Assembly (NCBI RefSeq): GCF_900044055.2
Contig: NZ_FCOX02000010.1
Coordinates: 1 to 64,000, forward strand
DNA length: 64,000 nucleotides
Direction of reading: 5' to 3'
DNA from: Caballeronia calidae
GTDB lineage: Bacteria > Pseudomonadota > Gammaproteobacteria > Burkholderiales > Burkholderiaceae
The notes below the pieces were generated by a model. The model saw only the letters and a list, made by a program, of their open reading frames with translations, was not told where the DNA came from and ran no database searches. The position numbers and the translations under genes are program-made. Position 1 is the stretch's first letter. Every line of letters starts with the position of its first letter. Positions 56,733 to 64,000 of this stretch are shown piece after piece.

Positions 56733-58205
56733 GTGAAATACCCGCTGATTCTGGGCTTCGGTATTGTCGCTGTGGACGTGGTCGTGTGGCGTGCGAGACT
56801 GCCCAGGAACGACCTGACGCGGCTCTTCATCCGGCTCGGCCTTTTCTTTGCGTTGAGTTGGGTACTCTTTTCGTCCGGGTTGAGTCCTTTCACGCGAGCG
56901 CCCTACGACAACGTAGTCGAACTGCACTGGCTTGGGCAGGTCCTCGAAATCATCTGGTGGTTGATGGGGGCGCGCCTCTTCACCCTCTCGCTCGACACGC
57001 TGCTGCTTCCGCGTGCCTGGAGAAAGCAGCGGCTGTTCTCGGACGTGTTCGGCGCGGTGGTCTTTCTCGCTGCAGCAGTGGCCGCGCTCGGGTTCGTGCT
57101 CGAACTGCCCGTGCGCGGACTCGTCGCGACATCCGGCGCGCTCGCGATCGTGCTGGGTCTCGCTATTCAGAGCACGCTCAGCGACGTTTTCGCTGGCATT
57201 GTCATCAACACGACGGAGCCGTATGCGATAGGTGACTGGGTGACGATCGATGACGTCGAGGGCAAGGTCGTCGAGATGAACTGGCGCGCGACGCATTTGC
57301 AGACGGGACAGGGGAATCTGCTTATCGTGCCTAACGCTGTCGCGGCGAAGGCAAAAATCACCAACAACAGCAGGCCGGGCGATGTTCACGGGTTATCGCT
57401 CGTCATCGAGATCGAACCCGAGGCGCGGCCGAGGACTGTGTTGGATGCTTTAGAGCGTGCGCTCACAGGCTGCAACGGCATTCTCGCAACGCCGGCTCCC
57501 TACGCCCGTATGAAGCGCACCACCATGAACTCAGTGCAGTACGAAGTGGTTGCCTTCGTCGACGAGATGAACAAGAAGCTCGCCATATCCAACGAACTCT
57601 TTGATCTCTGCTACCGTCATCTCGCTGCTGCAGGCGTCGCGTTACGCACGCTAGGCGTGCCCGCTCCGGCCCTTGGCGTCCTGGATGAAAAGGAAGCGCT
57701 CTTGAAGCGAGTGAGCTTGTTCGACAGCCTGACCGGCGAAGAAGTGTCCCGGCTGGCGAAACACCTTTCCCGACACGAGTACAAGGCGAATCAGCAGATT
57801 CTCGCGCCTGACACCGTGCCGGACAGTCTGTCGATCGTGCGCGCCGGCGTGTTATCGGTGTCGCTTATCGAATCGAGTGGGAGCAGGGAAATCGCGCGCA
57901 TTGGGCCAGGAGAAGCGTTCGGGGAAGCGGGGCTGCTCGCCGGACTTCCGATGCATGTGTCCATCTCGACGCTCACGCCGTCGGTCCTGTTTCAACTCGG
58001 CAAGGACGATATGACCTCGTTCCTGAAGGACCATCCCGAGGTCGCGAAGCAGATGTGCCAGTTGCTCGCGTATCGCCAGGATAAGCTCGGTGAGCTCGCG
58101 ACCCAGATGCCTGTTGACCACGAAAAGGGGCGCTCGCTGTTTCAATGGCTGGTCGGAAAGGTTTGGAACGTGCATTCGCTGCACGATGAATCCAAAGGCA
58201 GCTGA
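56733..58205 (+). CDS. MscS-type channel with C-terminal cyclic-nucleotide-binding-like domain
   Basis: A 490-residue inner-membrane protein. Four N-terminal helices end in an MscS pore helix and beta domain (GLVATSGALAIVLGLAIQSTLSDVFAGIVINTTEPYAIGDWVTI, then VVEMNWRATHLQTGQGNLLIVPNAVAAKAKITN). A cNMP-binding-like domain follows from about residue 325 (LFDSLTGEEVSRLAKHLSRHEY...FGEAGLLAGLPMHVSISTLTPS). In the phosphate-binding cassette the Arg that usually holds the cyclic phosphate is His (GLPMHVS), so nucleotide binding is doubtful. It starts with a GTG preceded by GAGAGGAGC. It belongs to the MscS-CNB channel family. Confidence 0.88.
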   Translation: MKYPLILGFGIVAVDVVVWRARLPRNDLTRLFIRLGLFFALSWVLFSSGLSPFTRAPYDNVVELHWLGQVLEIIWWLMGARLFTLSLDTLLLPRAWRKQRLFSDVFGAVVFLAAAVAALGFVLELPVRGLVATSGALAIVLGLAIQSTLSDVFAGIVINTTEPYAIGDWVTIDDVEGKVVEMNWRATHLQTGQGNLLIVPNAVAAKAKITNNSRPGDVHGLSLVIEIEPEARPRTVLDALERALTGCNGILATPAPYARMKRTTMNSVQYEVVAFVDEMNKKLAISNELFDLCYRHLAAAGVALRTLGVPAPALGVLDEKEALLKRVSLFDSLTGEEVSRLAKHLSRHEYKANQQILAPDTVPDSLSIVRAGVLSVSLIESSGSREIARIGPGEAFGEAGLLAGLPMHVSISTLTPSVLFQLGKDDMTSFLKDHPEVAKQMCQLLAYRQDKLGELATQMPVDHEKGRSLFQWLVGKVWNVHSLHDESKGS

Positions 58206-58380
58206 GGTCCGGATGTACGGCCATCGGATATTTGGAATCTGGCGAGTTGACGGCCTGGTTCTCTTTCATGGGCGAATTTGTTCTATCGGGAGGATGCGCG
58301 GGTCTCGTTAAATAGCGGTATGACCAGAAGCATGCTGGAAGAATCTGCCGATGATGCGACGACTAGGAGGTGCGTGCACG

Positions 58381-58695
58381 ATGAGGTCCGTACACTATGT
58401 GTGTGCGTCGAGCAGCAGGAAAATCGCTGGAACGCTCGACGAGAACACAGCCTGGTTTGAATTCCGTCAGGTGGCTTATCTGTTCGGCATGAATCTCGAA
58501 CGGGCAGCCAAGTTCCTTCGGCAAGCGGACATGACCGGTGACATCGAGGCTGCAAAAGACGTCAGGTCTTCCGAGCGCTCTATGTGCCTGTTGAGTCACA
58601 GGGCGGTTGTCGCAGTCGGATACCAGGTCAACTACGGTCGGGCAACAGCCTTCCGTCACTGGTGCGCCTCGGATATGAGTGTCCAGTTCTGTTGA
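58381..58695 (+). CDS. Small RhuM-like protein, possibly truncated
   Basis: A 104-residue reading frame with similarity in pattern to the N-terminal half of virulence protein RhuM: ENTAWFEFRQVAYLFGMNLERAAKFLRQA resembles the DNA-binding-like start, and LLSHRAVVAVGYQVNYGRATAFRHWC matches the RhuM hallmark V-I-S-V-G-Y-R-V-x-S-x-x-x-T-x-F-R-x-W. Full RhuM proteins are more than 300 residues, so this is either a minimal version or a remnant. AGGAGG lies 10 bases before the ATG at 58381. It lies in a 530-base gap downstream of the channel gene. Assignment rests on recalled motif similarity. Confidence 0.5.
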   Translation: MRSVHYVCASSSRKIAGTLDENTAWFEFRQVAYLFGMNLERAAKFLRQADMTGDIEAAKDVRSSERSMCLLSHRAVVAVGYQVNYGRATAFRHWCASDMSVQFC

Positions 58696-58733
58696 TGCGC
58701 GCGCGAAATTGACGGACGCATGTCGGTGCCTCC

Positions 58734-59897
58734 TCAAAACGAACGCGGCAGACCGAGGATGTGCTCGGCAACGTAAGACAGGATGAGATTCGTCGAAATC
58801 GGCGCGACTTGATACAGACGCGTTTCGCGGAACTTGCGCTCCACATCGTATTCCGACGCAAAGCCGAAGCCGCCGTGAAACTGCAGGCACGCGTTCGCGG
58901 CTTCCCAGGAAGCGTCGGCGGCCAGCAACTTCGCCATGTTGGCTTGCGCGCCGCAGTGCTCATGCTTGTCGAAAAGCTCGCAAGCCTTGTAGCGCATGAG
59001 GTTCGCCGCTTCGACATTGACCAGCGCGCGCGCGATCGGAAACTGCACGCCCTGGTTCTGTCCGATCGGTCGGCCGAAGACGACGCGCTCCTTCACGTAC
59101 TGCGATACCTTGTCGATGAACCAATAGCCATCGCCGATACATTCCGCCGCGATCAACGTGCGCTCCGCGTTGAGGCCGTCGAGAATATATTTGAAGCCCA
59201 TGCCTTCCTCGCCGATCAGGTTATCGGCGGGAATCTCGAGGTTGTCGAAGAACAGCTCGTTGGTCTCGTGATTGACCATGTTCGGGATCGGGCGAACCGT
59301 CATGCCATGGCCGATCGCTTCCCGCAGATCGACGAGGAAGATCGACATGCCTTCGCTCTTCTTCTTGACGTCGGATAGCGGCGTGGTGCGCGCAAGCAGG
59401 ATCATCAAATCGGAATGCTGGATGCGCGATATCCACACCTTCTGGCCGTTGATGACGTAGCGATCGCCTTTGCGTTGCGCGGTCGTCTTGATCTTCGTCG
59501 TGTCCGTGCCGGTGGTCGGTTCGGTCACGCCCATCGATTGAAGGCGCAATTCCCCCGAGGCGATCCTCGGCAGATAGCGTTCCTTCTGCTCTTTCGAGCC
59601 ATGCCGCAGCAACGTGCCCATGTTGTACATCTGGCCGTGGCACGCACCGGAGTTGCCGCCCGAGCGATTGATTTCTTCCATGATGACCGACGCTTCCGTG
59701 AGGCCGAGTCCCGAACCGCCATACTCCTGCGGAATCAGTGCGGCGAGCCAGCCGGCTTTGGTGAGCGCATGGACGAAGGCTTCCGGATAGGCGCGTTCTT
59801 CATCGACCTTGCGGAAGTATTCGGATGAAAACTGCCCGCAGAGATCGCGCACGGCATCGCGAATGTCCTGATAAGCATCGGCGGAGGTATTGAACAT
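58734..59897 (-). CDS. Acyl-CoA dehydrogenase
   Basis: A 387-residue flavoenzyme introducing a 2,3-double bond into an acyl-CoA. Signatures are LRLQSMGVTEPTTGTDTTKIKTTA for FAD/substrate contacts, YVINGQKVWISRIQHSDLMI, and QFHGGFGFASEYDVERKFRETRLYQVAPIST at the C-terminus. The usual C-terminal base Glu of medium-chain enzymes is replaced (QVAP), but Glu245 in LNAERTLIAAE occupies the position used as base by isovaleryl- and long-chain-type enzymes. It lies downstream of a MaoC-type hydratase gene on the same strand, 21 bases apart, so the two likely act in sequence on one CoA thioester. Confidence 0.9.
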   Translation of the reverse strand: MFNTSADAYQDIRDAVRDLCGQFSSEYFRKVDEERAYPEAFVHALTKAGWLAALIPQEYGGSGLGLTEASVIMEEINRSGGNSGACHGQMYNMGTLLRHGSKEQKERYLPRIASGELRLQSMGVTEPTTGTDTTKIKTTAQRKGDRYVINGQKVWISRIQHSDLMILLARTTPLSDVKKKSEGMSIFLVDLREAIGHGMTVRPIPNMVNHETNELFFDNLEIPADNLIGEEGMGFKYILDGLNAERTLIAAECIGDGYWFIDKVSQYVKERVVFGRPIGQNQGVQFPIARALVNVEAANLMRYKACELFDKHEHCGAQANMAKLLAADASWEAANACLQFHGGFGFASEYDVERKFRETRLYQVAPISTNLILSYVAEHILGLPRSF

Positions 59898-59918
59898 GAT
59901 GAAATCTTCCAGAGCGAG

Positions 59919-60761
59919 TCAGGCGAGCGTGGCGCGGGCGGTCATGCCGATCCACCCTTCGTCGTCCTTCGACCACAACTCGACGGTCTTGCCGTCGGCC
60001 GATGGCTTGCCGCAGAGATGAAGGGCGTTTCCGGCAAAGCACGGACGCATGGCCTTGAAGCCGAATTCGACGACGCGGCCATCGGGACGCTGTCTGCGAA
60101 CGAGATCGAGGAGGAGCGTCGCGATCAGCGGGCCGTGCACGACGAGACCGGGATAACCTTCGATCTCGGTGACGTAGGGCTTGTCGTAATGAATGCGATG
60201 ACCGTTGAATGTCAGCGCCGAATATCGGAAGAGCAGTACTTCGTCGGGAACGATCGTGCGTTGCCACTCGGCTCCGTCGGGCGCGGCCGTGGGAGCGGGC
60301 GCCGGTGCGCCGGGCGCGGCCGGCTCGCGATAGACGATGTCGTGCTCTTCCTCGATAGCGGGCACGCCATCGCAGGAAATATGATGCGAGACCGTCACGA
60401 AACCGAGCTTGCCGGTCCTTCCTTGCTTCTCGGTCACATCGAGAATGCGCGACTCACGCAGGATCGGCTTGCCGACGATGATCGGTGATGTGAAACGAAG
60501 GCGTCCTCCGGCCCACATGCGGCGCGGCAGGCCGAGGTCGGGAAGAAAACCGCCCTTTTTCGGATGCCCGTCTTCTGCGATCAATGACTGCGCGACCAGC
60601 GGGCGGAAGAAGATCCAGTGCCACAAGGGCGCAAGGGCATCGCCTTCGAGCGGCGGCGTCGGGTAGTCGAGCGTTACGCTGAGTCCGGCTGCGTGCGCGG
60701 GCGCGACGAAGTCCGCGGCTGATTCGGTACGTTCCTGAAAGGCGTCGGACCGGCTGTTCAT
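59919..60761 (-). CDS. MaoC/FAS1-like hydratase (mesaconyl-/itaconyl-CoA hydratase type)
   Basis: A 280-residue double-hotdog hydratase. The N-terminal hotdog has HWIFFRPLVAQSLIAEDGHPKKGGFLPDLGLPRRMWAGGRL, characteristic of mesaconyl-C4-CoA/itaconyl-CoA hydratase relatives; the C-terminal hotdog has the catalytic FNGHRIHYDKPYVTEIEGYPGLVVHGPL with His and Asp. The ATG at 60761 has CGGAG 6 bases upstream; another at 60797 with AAGGA is nearly as good. The acyl-CoA dehydrogenase gene follows. Together they could convert a branched C5 dicarboxylyl-CoA to its hydroxy form; no CoA transferase or ligase gene is in the window. Confidence 0.82.
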   Translation of the reverse strand: MNSRSDAFQERTESAADFVAPAHAAGLSVTLDYPTPPLEGDALAPLWHWIFFRPLVAQSLIAEDGHPKKGGFLPDLGLPRRMWAGGRLRFTSPIIVGKPILRESRILDVTEKQGRTGKLGFVTVSHHISCDGVPAIEEEHDIVYREPAAPGAPAPAPTAAPDGAEWQRTIVPDEVLLFRYSALTFNGHRIHYDKPYVTEIEGYPGLVVHGPLIATLLLDLVRRQRPDGRVVEFGFKAMRPCFAGNALHLCGKPSADGKTVELWSKDDEGWIGMTARATLA

Positions 60762-61024
60762 GCTTGTCTCCGAAATGCCAGTTTTATGTGCCGTCATAGG
60801 GCGATCCTTGTGCGAGCTGCCGGCTGCCTCCTGCACGATCTGGCCCGTGGTCCGGGCGTGAGCCGGAAAAGGCCGGCTATCCGCGCTCGTAGTTGAGGTC
60901 TGGCGCCGGACGCGCGTCATCGGCCGTCCGGCCGACCCAGCAATACGAATGCTCGGTCCGCGCAACATGGATACGTCTGCCCGCATCATGCAAAATACTC
61001 CCATTTGAATTGCGGAGGCGCGGT

Positions 61025-61978
61025 GTGGCCGTCAACTTCGACTTGAATGACTTGCAGGCGTTTCGAGCCGTCGTGGAGCTGGGCAGCTTTCGCAAGGCAG
61101 CCGAGGCAGTCAATATCTCGCAGCCGGCGTTGAGCCGCCGCATCGACAAGCTCGAGGCCGCGCTCGGCGTACGCCTCTTCGAGCGCACCACGCGCAGCGT
61201 CACGCTTACCACCGTCGGCCGCGTGTTCGCGCCGAGCGCGGAGCAGCTTCTCGACGATCTCGATGTCGCCCTGCTCGGCATCCGCGATGTGTCGTCGAGC
61301 CGGCTGGGCCACGTGACCATCGCCTGCGTGCCCTCGGTCGCTTACTACTTTCTGCCGAACGTCGTCGCGAGCTATCATCGCCGCTTTCCGCGCATCAGGG
61401 TCAAGCTGCTGGACTCCAGTGCCAACGAAGTGCTCAGCTCCGTCATCAGCGGTGAAGCGGATTTCGGCGTGAGCTTCCTCGGCAGCCAGGAGTCCGAGGT
61501 CGAGTTCAAGGTGCTGCTGCAGGAGCGCTTCGTCGCCGCATGCCGCCGCGATCACCCGCTCGCCCGCAAAAAGCGGGTCACCTGGAACGAACTCTACGAG
61601 CACGAATACGTGTCCGTCGATAAAACCTCGGGTAATCGCCTTCTGCTCGATCAGGCGCTGTCCGCCGTCGCGCCGCGCACGCCGAGCGTATGCGAGACGC
61701 GTCACGTCACGACCATGCTCGGGCTGATCGAAGCGGGTCTCGGTGTCGCGGCAGTCCCTTCGATGGCCATGCCCGTGCGCGATCATCCGGTCCTCACGAG
61801 CGTGCCGCTGGTCGATCCGGTCGTGAAGCGGCGCGTCGGCATCGTGAAGCGGCGCGGCAGGCCGCTCACGCCGGCGGCGGAGCAGTTCTACCGCGCCATC
61901 ATCGAGATGAGACGCGGTGGCGGCGCGAACAGCGACGATTCCGACACGCCGACCAGAAGCAAGAGGAGAACCGCGTGA
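61025..61978 (+). CDS. LysR-family regulator of the adjacent catabolic genes
   Basis: A 317-residue LysR-type regulator: NFDLNDLQAFRAVVELGSFRKAAEAVNISQPALSRRIDKLEAAL forms the winged helix, and an effector domain starts at about residue 92 (GHVTIACVPSVAYYFLPNVV). The GTG at 61025 is the start, with GGAGG 6 bases upstream; longer frames would run far into the divergent promoter region. It faces away from the hydratase-dehydrogenase operon and overlaps the dctA-like gene by 4 bases (GTGA), so regulator and transporter are co-translated. It probably responds to the transported acid or its CoA derivative. Confidence 0.9.
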   Translation: MAVNFDLNDLQAFRAVVELGSFRKAAEAVNISQPALSRRIDKLEAALGVRLFERTTRSVTLTTVGRVFAPSAEQLLDDLDVALLGIRDVSSSRLGHVTIACVPSVAYYFLPNVVASYHRRFPRIRVKLLDSSANEVLSSVISGEADFGVSFLGSQESEVEFKVLLQERFVAACRRDHPLARKKRVTWNELYEHEYVSVDKTSGNRLLLDQALSAVAPRTPSVCETRHVTTMLGLIEAGLGVAAVPSMAMPVRDHPVLTSVPLVDPVVKRRVGIVKRRGRPLTPAAEQFYRAIIEMRRGGGANSDDSDTPTRSKRRTA

Positions 61979-63276
61979 CTTTGGCCAGGCCGCTTCGGCT
62001 GTTGTATGTGCAGGTCCTGCTCGGCATGGCGCTCGGCGTGGCGATCGGTCATGTCTGGCCGCAGGCGGGCGCCATGCTCAAGCCGGTGAGCGACGCATTC
62101 ATCGGTCTCGTGCGGATGATGATCGCGCCGATCGTCTTCTGCACGATCGTCTCGGGCATCACGTCGCTCGCGAGCGGCACGACCATCGGGCGCACGATTC
62201 TGAAGGCACTGGCGCTCTTCTATTTTCTGACGGCCGCGGCGCTCGTGCTCGGGCTCATGACCGCCTTCATGCTGCGCCCCGGTGCAGGGATGCATATCGA
62301 TGTGCATCATCTGGACACGAGCATCCTCTCGCAATATGTGAAGCACGCGCAGCCGCATGGGCTCGTGGAATTCGCACTCGGCGTGATCCCGGAGACGATG
62401 CTCGGCGCCTTCGAGAAGGGTGAGGTGCTCCCGGTTCTCCTGCTGTCGCTGCTGTTCGGCTTCGCGCTGAACGCACATCCGCGGGCGGGAAGACCGGTGC
62501 TCGACTTCATCGACGGCATCGCGCAAACGCTCTTTCGCATCCTCGCGATGATCATGAGGCTGGCTCCCATCGGCGCATTCGGCGCGATGGCGTTCACCGT
62601 GGGGCGCTTCGGCATCCGCTCGGTCGGCTCGCTCGGCATGCTGATGGTGTCGTTCTACGTGGCGTGCGCGCTGTTTGTCGCGCTGCTGCTCGCGCCGCTC
62701 GCGCGACTGCATGGCTTCGCGCTCTGGCGACTGCTGCGCTATCTGCGCGAGGAGTTGCTGATCGTCCTCGCGACCTCGTCGACGGAGCCGGTTCTGCCAC
62801 GTCTGATCGGCAAACTGGAGGCGCTCGGCTGCGACAGGGGCATCGTCGGGCTCGTGTTGCCCGCGGGCTATTCGTTCAACCTCGACGGCACGGCCATCTA
62901 TCTGACGCTCGCCTCGGTGTTCATCGCGCAGGCGTGCGATGTGCCGCTTTCCGGTCCGCAGATCGCGACGATGCTCGCAGTCATGCTGCTCACGTCGAAG
63001 GGCGCGGCCGGCGTTTCGGGAAGCGGGCTCGTGGCGCTCGTCGCGACGCTGACGGTGATTCCCGATCTGCCGGTTGCCGGCGTGGCGCTGCTGGTCGGCA
63101 TCGACCGGTTCATGTCCGAGGCACGCGCGCTCACGAGCGTGGTGAGCAACGCGTGCGCCGTGATCTTCGTTTCGATGTGGGAGGGCGCGTGCGACCGCGT
63201 GCGTCTGTCTCAGGTCTTGCACGCCTCGCTGACGCGCGACGTCGACGACGCGGTCACGCGGATCAATGCGCCGTGA
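61975..63276 (+). CDS. DctA-family dicarboxylate:cation symporter
   Basis: A 433-residue DAACS-family symporter (dicarboxylate/amino acid:cation). It shows LLYVQVLLGMALGVAIGHVWP in the first helix, FIGLVRMMIAPIVFCTIVSGI, the serine-rich re-entrant loop IVLATSSTEPVLPRLIGKLEALG, the signature GYSFNLDGTAIYLTLASVFIAQA, and the second loop LLTSKGAAGVSGSGLVALVATL. These are the transport-site motifs of DctA. It starts with a GTG overlapping the lysR stop, with AGAGGAGA upstream. It probably brings in the acid broken down by the neighbouring CoA enzymes. Its 3' end overlaps the convergent binding-protein gene by 14 bases. Confidence 0.9.
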   Translation: MTLARPLRLLYVQVLLGMALGVAIGHVWPQAGAMLKPVSDAFIGLVRMMIAPIVFCTIVSGITSLASGTTIGRTILKALALFYFLTAAALVLGLMTAFMLRPGAGMHIDVHHLDTSILSQYVKHAQPHGLVEFALGVIPETMLGAFEKGEVLPVLLLSLLFGFALNAHPRAGRPVLDFIDGIAQTLFRILAMIMRLAPIGAFGAMAFTVGRFGIRSVGSLGMLMVSFYVACALFVALLLAPLARLHGFALWRLLRYLREELLIVLATSSTEPVLPRLIGKLEALGCDRGIVGLVLPAGYSFNLDGTAIYLTLASVFIAQACDVPLSGPQIATMLAVMLLTSKGAAGVSGSGLVALVATLTVIPDLPVAGVALLVGIDRFMSEARALTSVVSNACAVIFVSMWEGACDRVRLSQVLHASLTRDVDDAVTRINAP

Positions 63277-64000
63277 CGGAGTCGAGACCGGTCGCTTTCA
63301 CTTCGGGTTGCACATCGGGTGAGGCGAGATAGTCGAGCAGGGCTTTCGCTTCCTTCGGATGCTGCGCGCCGACCGGAATGCCTGCCGCAAAGCGCGTGAC
63401 CGACTGCAGGGATTCCGGGATTTTCCCGACGAACGTCGCGCCCTTGACCGGCAATAGCTCGCTCACCTGCTGAAAGCCGATTTCATAGTCGCCGCTCGCG
63501 ACGACCGAAGCGACGGGAATCCGCGGAATCATCTTCGCCTTCGGCATCACTTGCTCCGCGATCCCGAGCTTCTTGAACAGTTCCCGTTCGATATAGACGC
63601 CGCTCGCGCTGTCCGAATAGGCGATCGATTTCGCATGCAGCAGGGTCTGTCTGAGCGCATCGGCCGAGCCGATGTCGGGCTTTGCCGCGCCGTCGCGCAC
63701 GACCATGCCGATGCGCGAGTCCGCCAGCTCCACGCGCGATCCGGGCACGACCTTGCCCTGCCTGATCAGTTCGTCGAGCGCATAGCCGACCATGATGACG
63801 GCGTCGGCGGGCTCGCCCCGTTCGAGGCGGTTGGGAATGGCTTCGGGCGATTTGCCCATCGAAGGCCCGAGCGCGGTATCGAGCGTGTTGCCCGTCGCGG
63901 ACGTGAACCTCGGTCCCAACAGCTTGTACGCCGCAGTGAAACCGCCCGAGCTCATGACATGCAGTTCGGCCGCCTGCACGCTCGCCGACGCCACCGAAGC
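63263..64000 (-). CDS. ModA-like periplasmic substrate-binding protein, N-terminus cut off
   Basis: The C-terminal 246 residues of a periplasmic binding protein; the gene runs off the right edge of the window, and only the end of its signal peptide (ASVASASVQAAE) is inside. The mature part has the ModA/SBP-11 pattern: ELHVMSSGGFTAAYKLLGPRFTSATGN, a DAVIMVGYALDEL block, and SIAYSDSASGVYIERELFKKLGIAEQV. Relatives bind molybdate or small organic acids; the molybdate-specific residues cannot be judged. It is convergent with the dctA-like gene, overlapping by 14 bases. No transporter partner is visible inside the window. Confidence 0.85.
   Translation of the reverse strand, partial: ASVASASVQAAELHVMSSGGFTAAYKLLGPRFTSATGNTLDTALGPSMGKSPEAIPNRLERGEPADAVIMVGYALDELIRQGKVVPGSRVELADSRIGMVVRDGAAKPDIGSADALRQTLLHAKSIAYSDSASGVYIERELFKKLGIAEQVMPKAKMIPRIPVASVVASGDYEIGFQQVSELLPVKGATFVGKIPESLQSVTRFAAGIPVGAQHPKEAKALLDYLASPDVQPEVKATGLDSVTAH

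Noticed and set aside
60991..61007. CAAA...TTTG dyad just upstream of the second lysR gene
   Set aside because: The arms are short and imperfect and do not give a clean T-N11-A core, so it was not called as a LysR site.

Overview
The window looks like a stretch of high-GC betaproteobacterial chromosome, most likely from the family Burkholderiaceae (Burkholderia, Paraburkholderia or Caballeronia type). The reasons are the 5S rRNA tail at position 1, codons ending almost always in G or C, very long antisense shadow reading frames, and the catabolic gene repertoire: an mhp meta-cleavage pathway, a hydantoinase-type 5-oxoprolinase, many MFS carriers, and LysR, GntR and IclR regulators. This placement is inference from composition and gene content. 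No tRNA, intact mobile element or CRISPR array was found.

Layout. 1-116: end of an rRNA operon (5S 3' part plus terminator). 0.5-13.4 kb: mixed accessory genes, namely a GYD-domain protein, a lipoprotein made of two tandem modules, a TupA-like ATP-grasp protein, an AraC regulator with a degenerate receiver-like domain, a papain-like protease followed by a chagasin-type inhibitor, an SGNH hydrolase, a tannase-family esterase, and a PotD-like binding protein translationally coupled to a membrane diguanylate cyclase. 14-27.2 kb: a probable gamma-glutamyl/5-oxoproline island holding 5-oxoprolinase, an MFS carrier, a YcsI/DUF1445 protein with a divergent LysR gene, a candidate small RNA, and a ggt-MFS-GAF-MFS operon opposite a GntR gene with two matching palindromic operators. 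27.2-41.5 kb: pirin, a decayed PQQ-dehydrogenase fragment, an orphan polyol-type binding protein, a PAS-GGDEF-EAL protein, two FAD monooxygenases, an MFS exporter, an epoxide hydrolase, an NmrA-like protein, and a regulator fused to an alpha/beta hydrolase.

41.5-50.3 kb: a complete 3-(3-hydroxyphenyl)propionate pathway in the order mhpA-B-D-F-E-T-C, with a divergent IclR gene (mhpR-like), a perfect palindromic operator and a recognisable sigma70 promoter. The products convert hydroxyphenylpropionate to succinate, pyruvate and acetyl-CoA. 50.3-58.7 kb: periplasmic FKBP, aldehyde dehydrogenase, OsmC, RDD, an unknown 436-aa protein, a ceramidase-like membrane protein, an MscS channel with a cyclic-nucleotide-binding-like domain, and a small RhuM-like ORF. 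58.7-64 kb: acyl-CoA dehydrogenase and MaoC-type hydratase, divergent from a LysR-DctA pair, then a binding protein that runs off the window. This last block is probably a dicarboxylate/CoA-thioester catabolic unit.

The most unusual features are the binding-protein/diguanylate-cyclase pair (arranged like NspS-MbaA), the BTAD regulator-hydrolase fusion facing a flavin monooxygenase, the protease/inhibitor pair, and the candidate small RNA at 21.2 kb.
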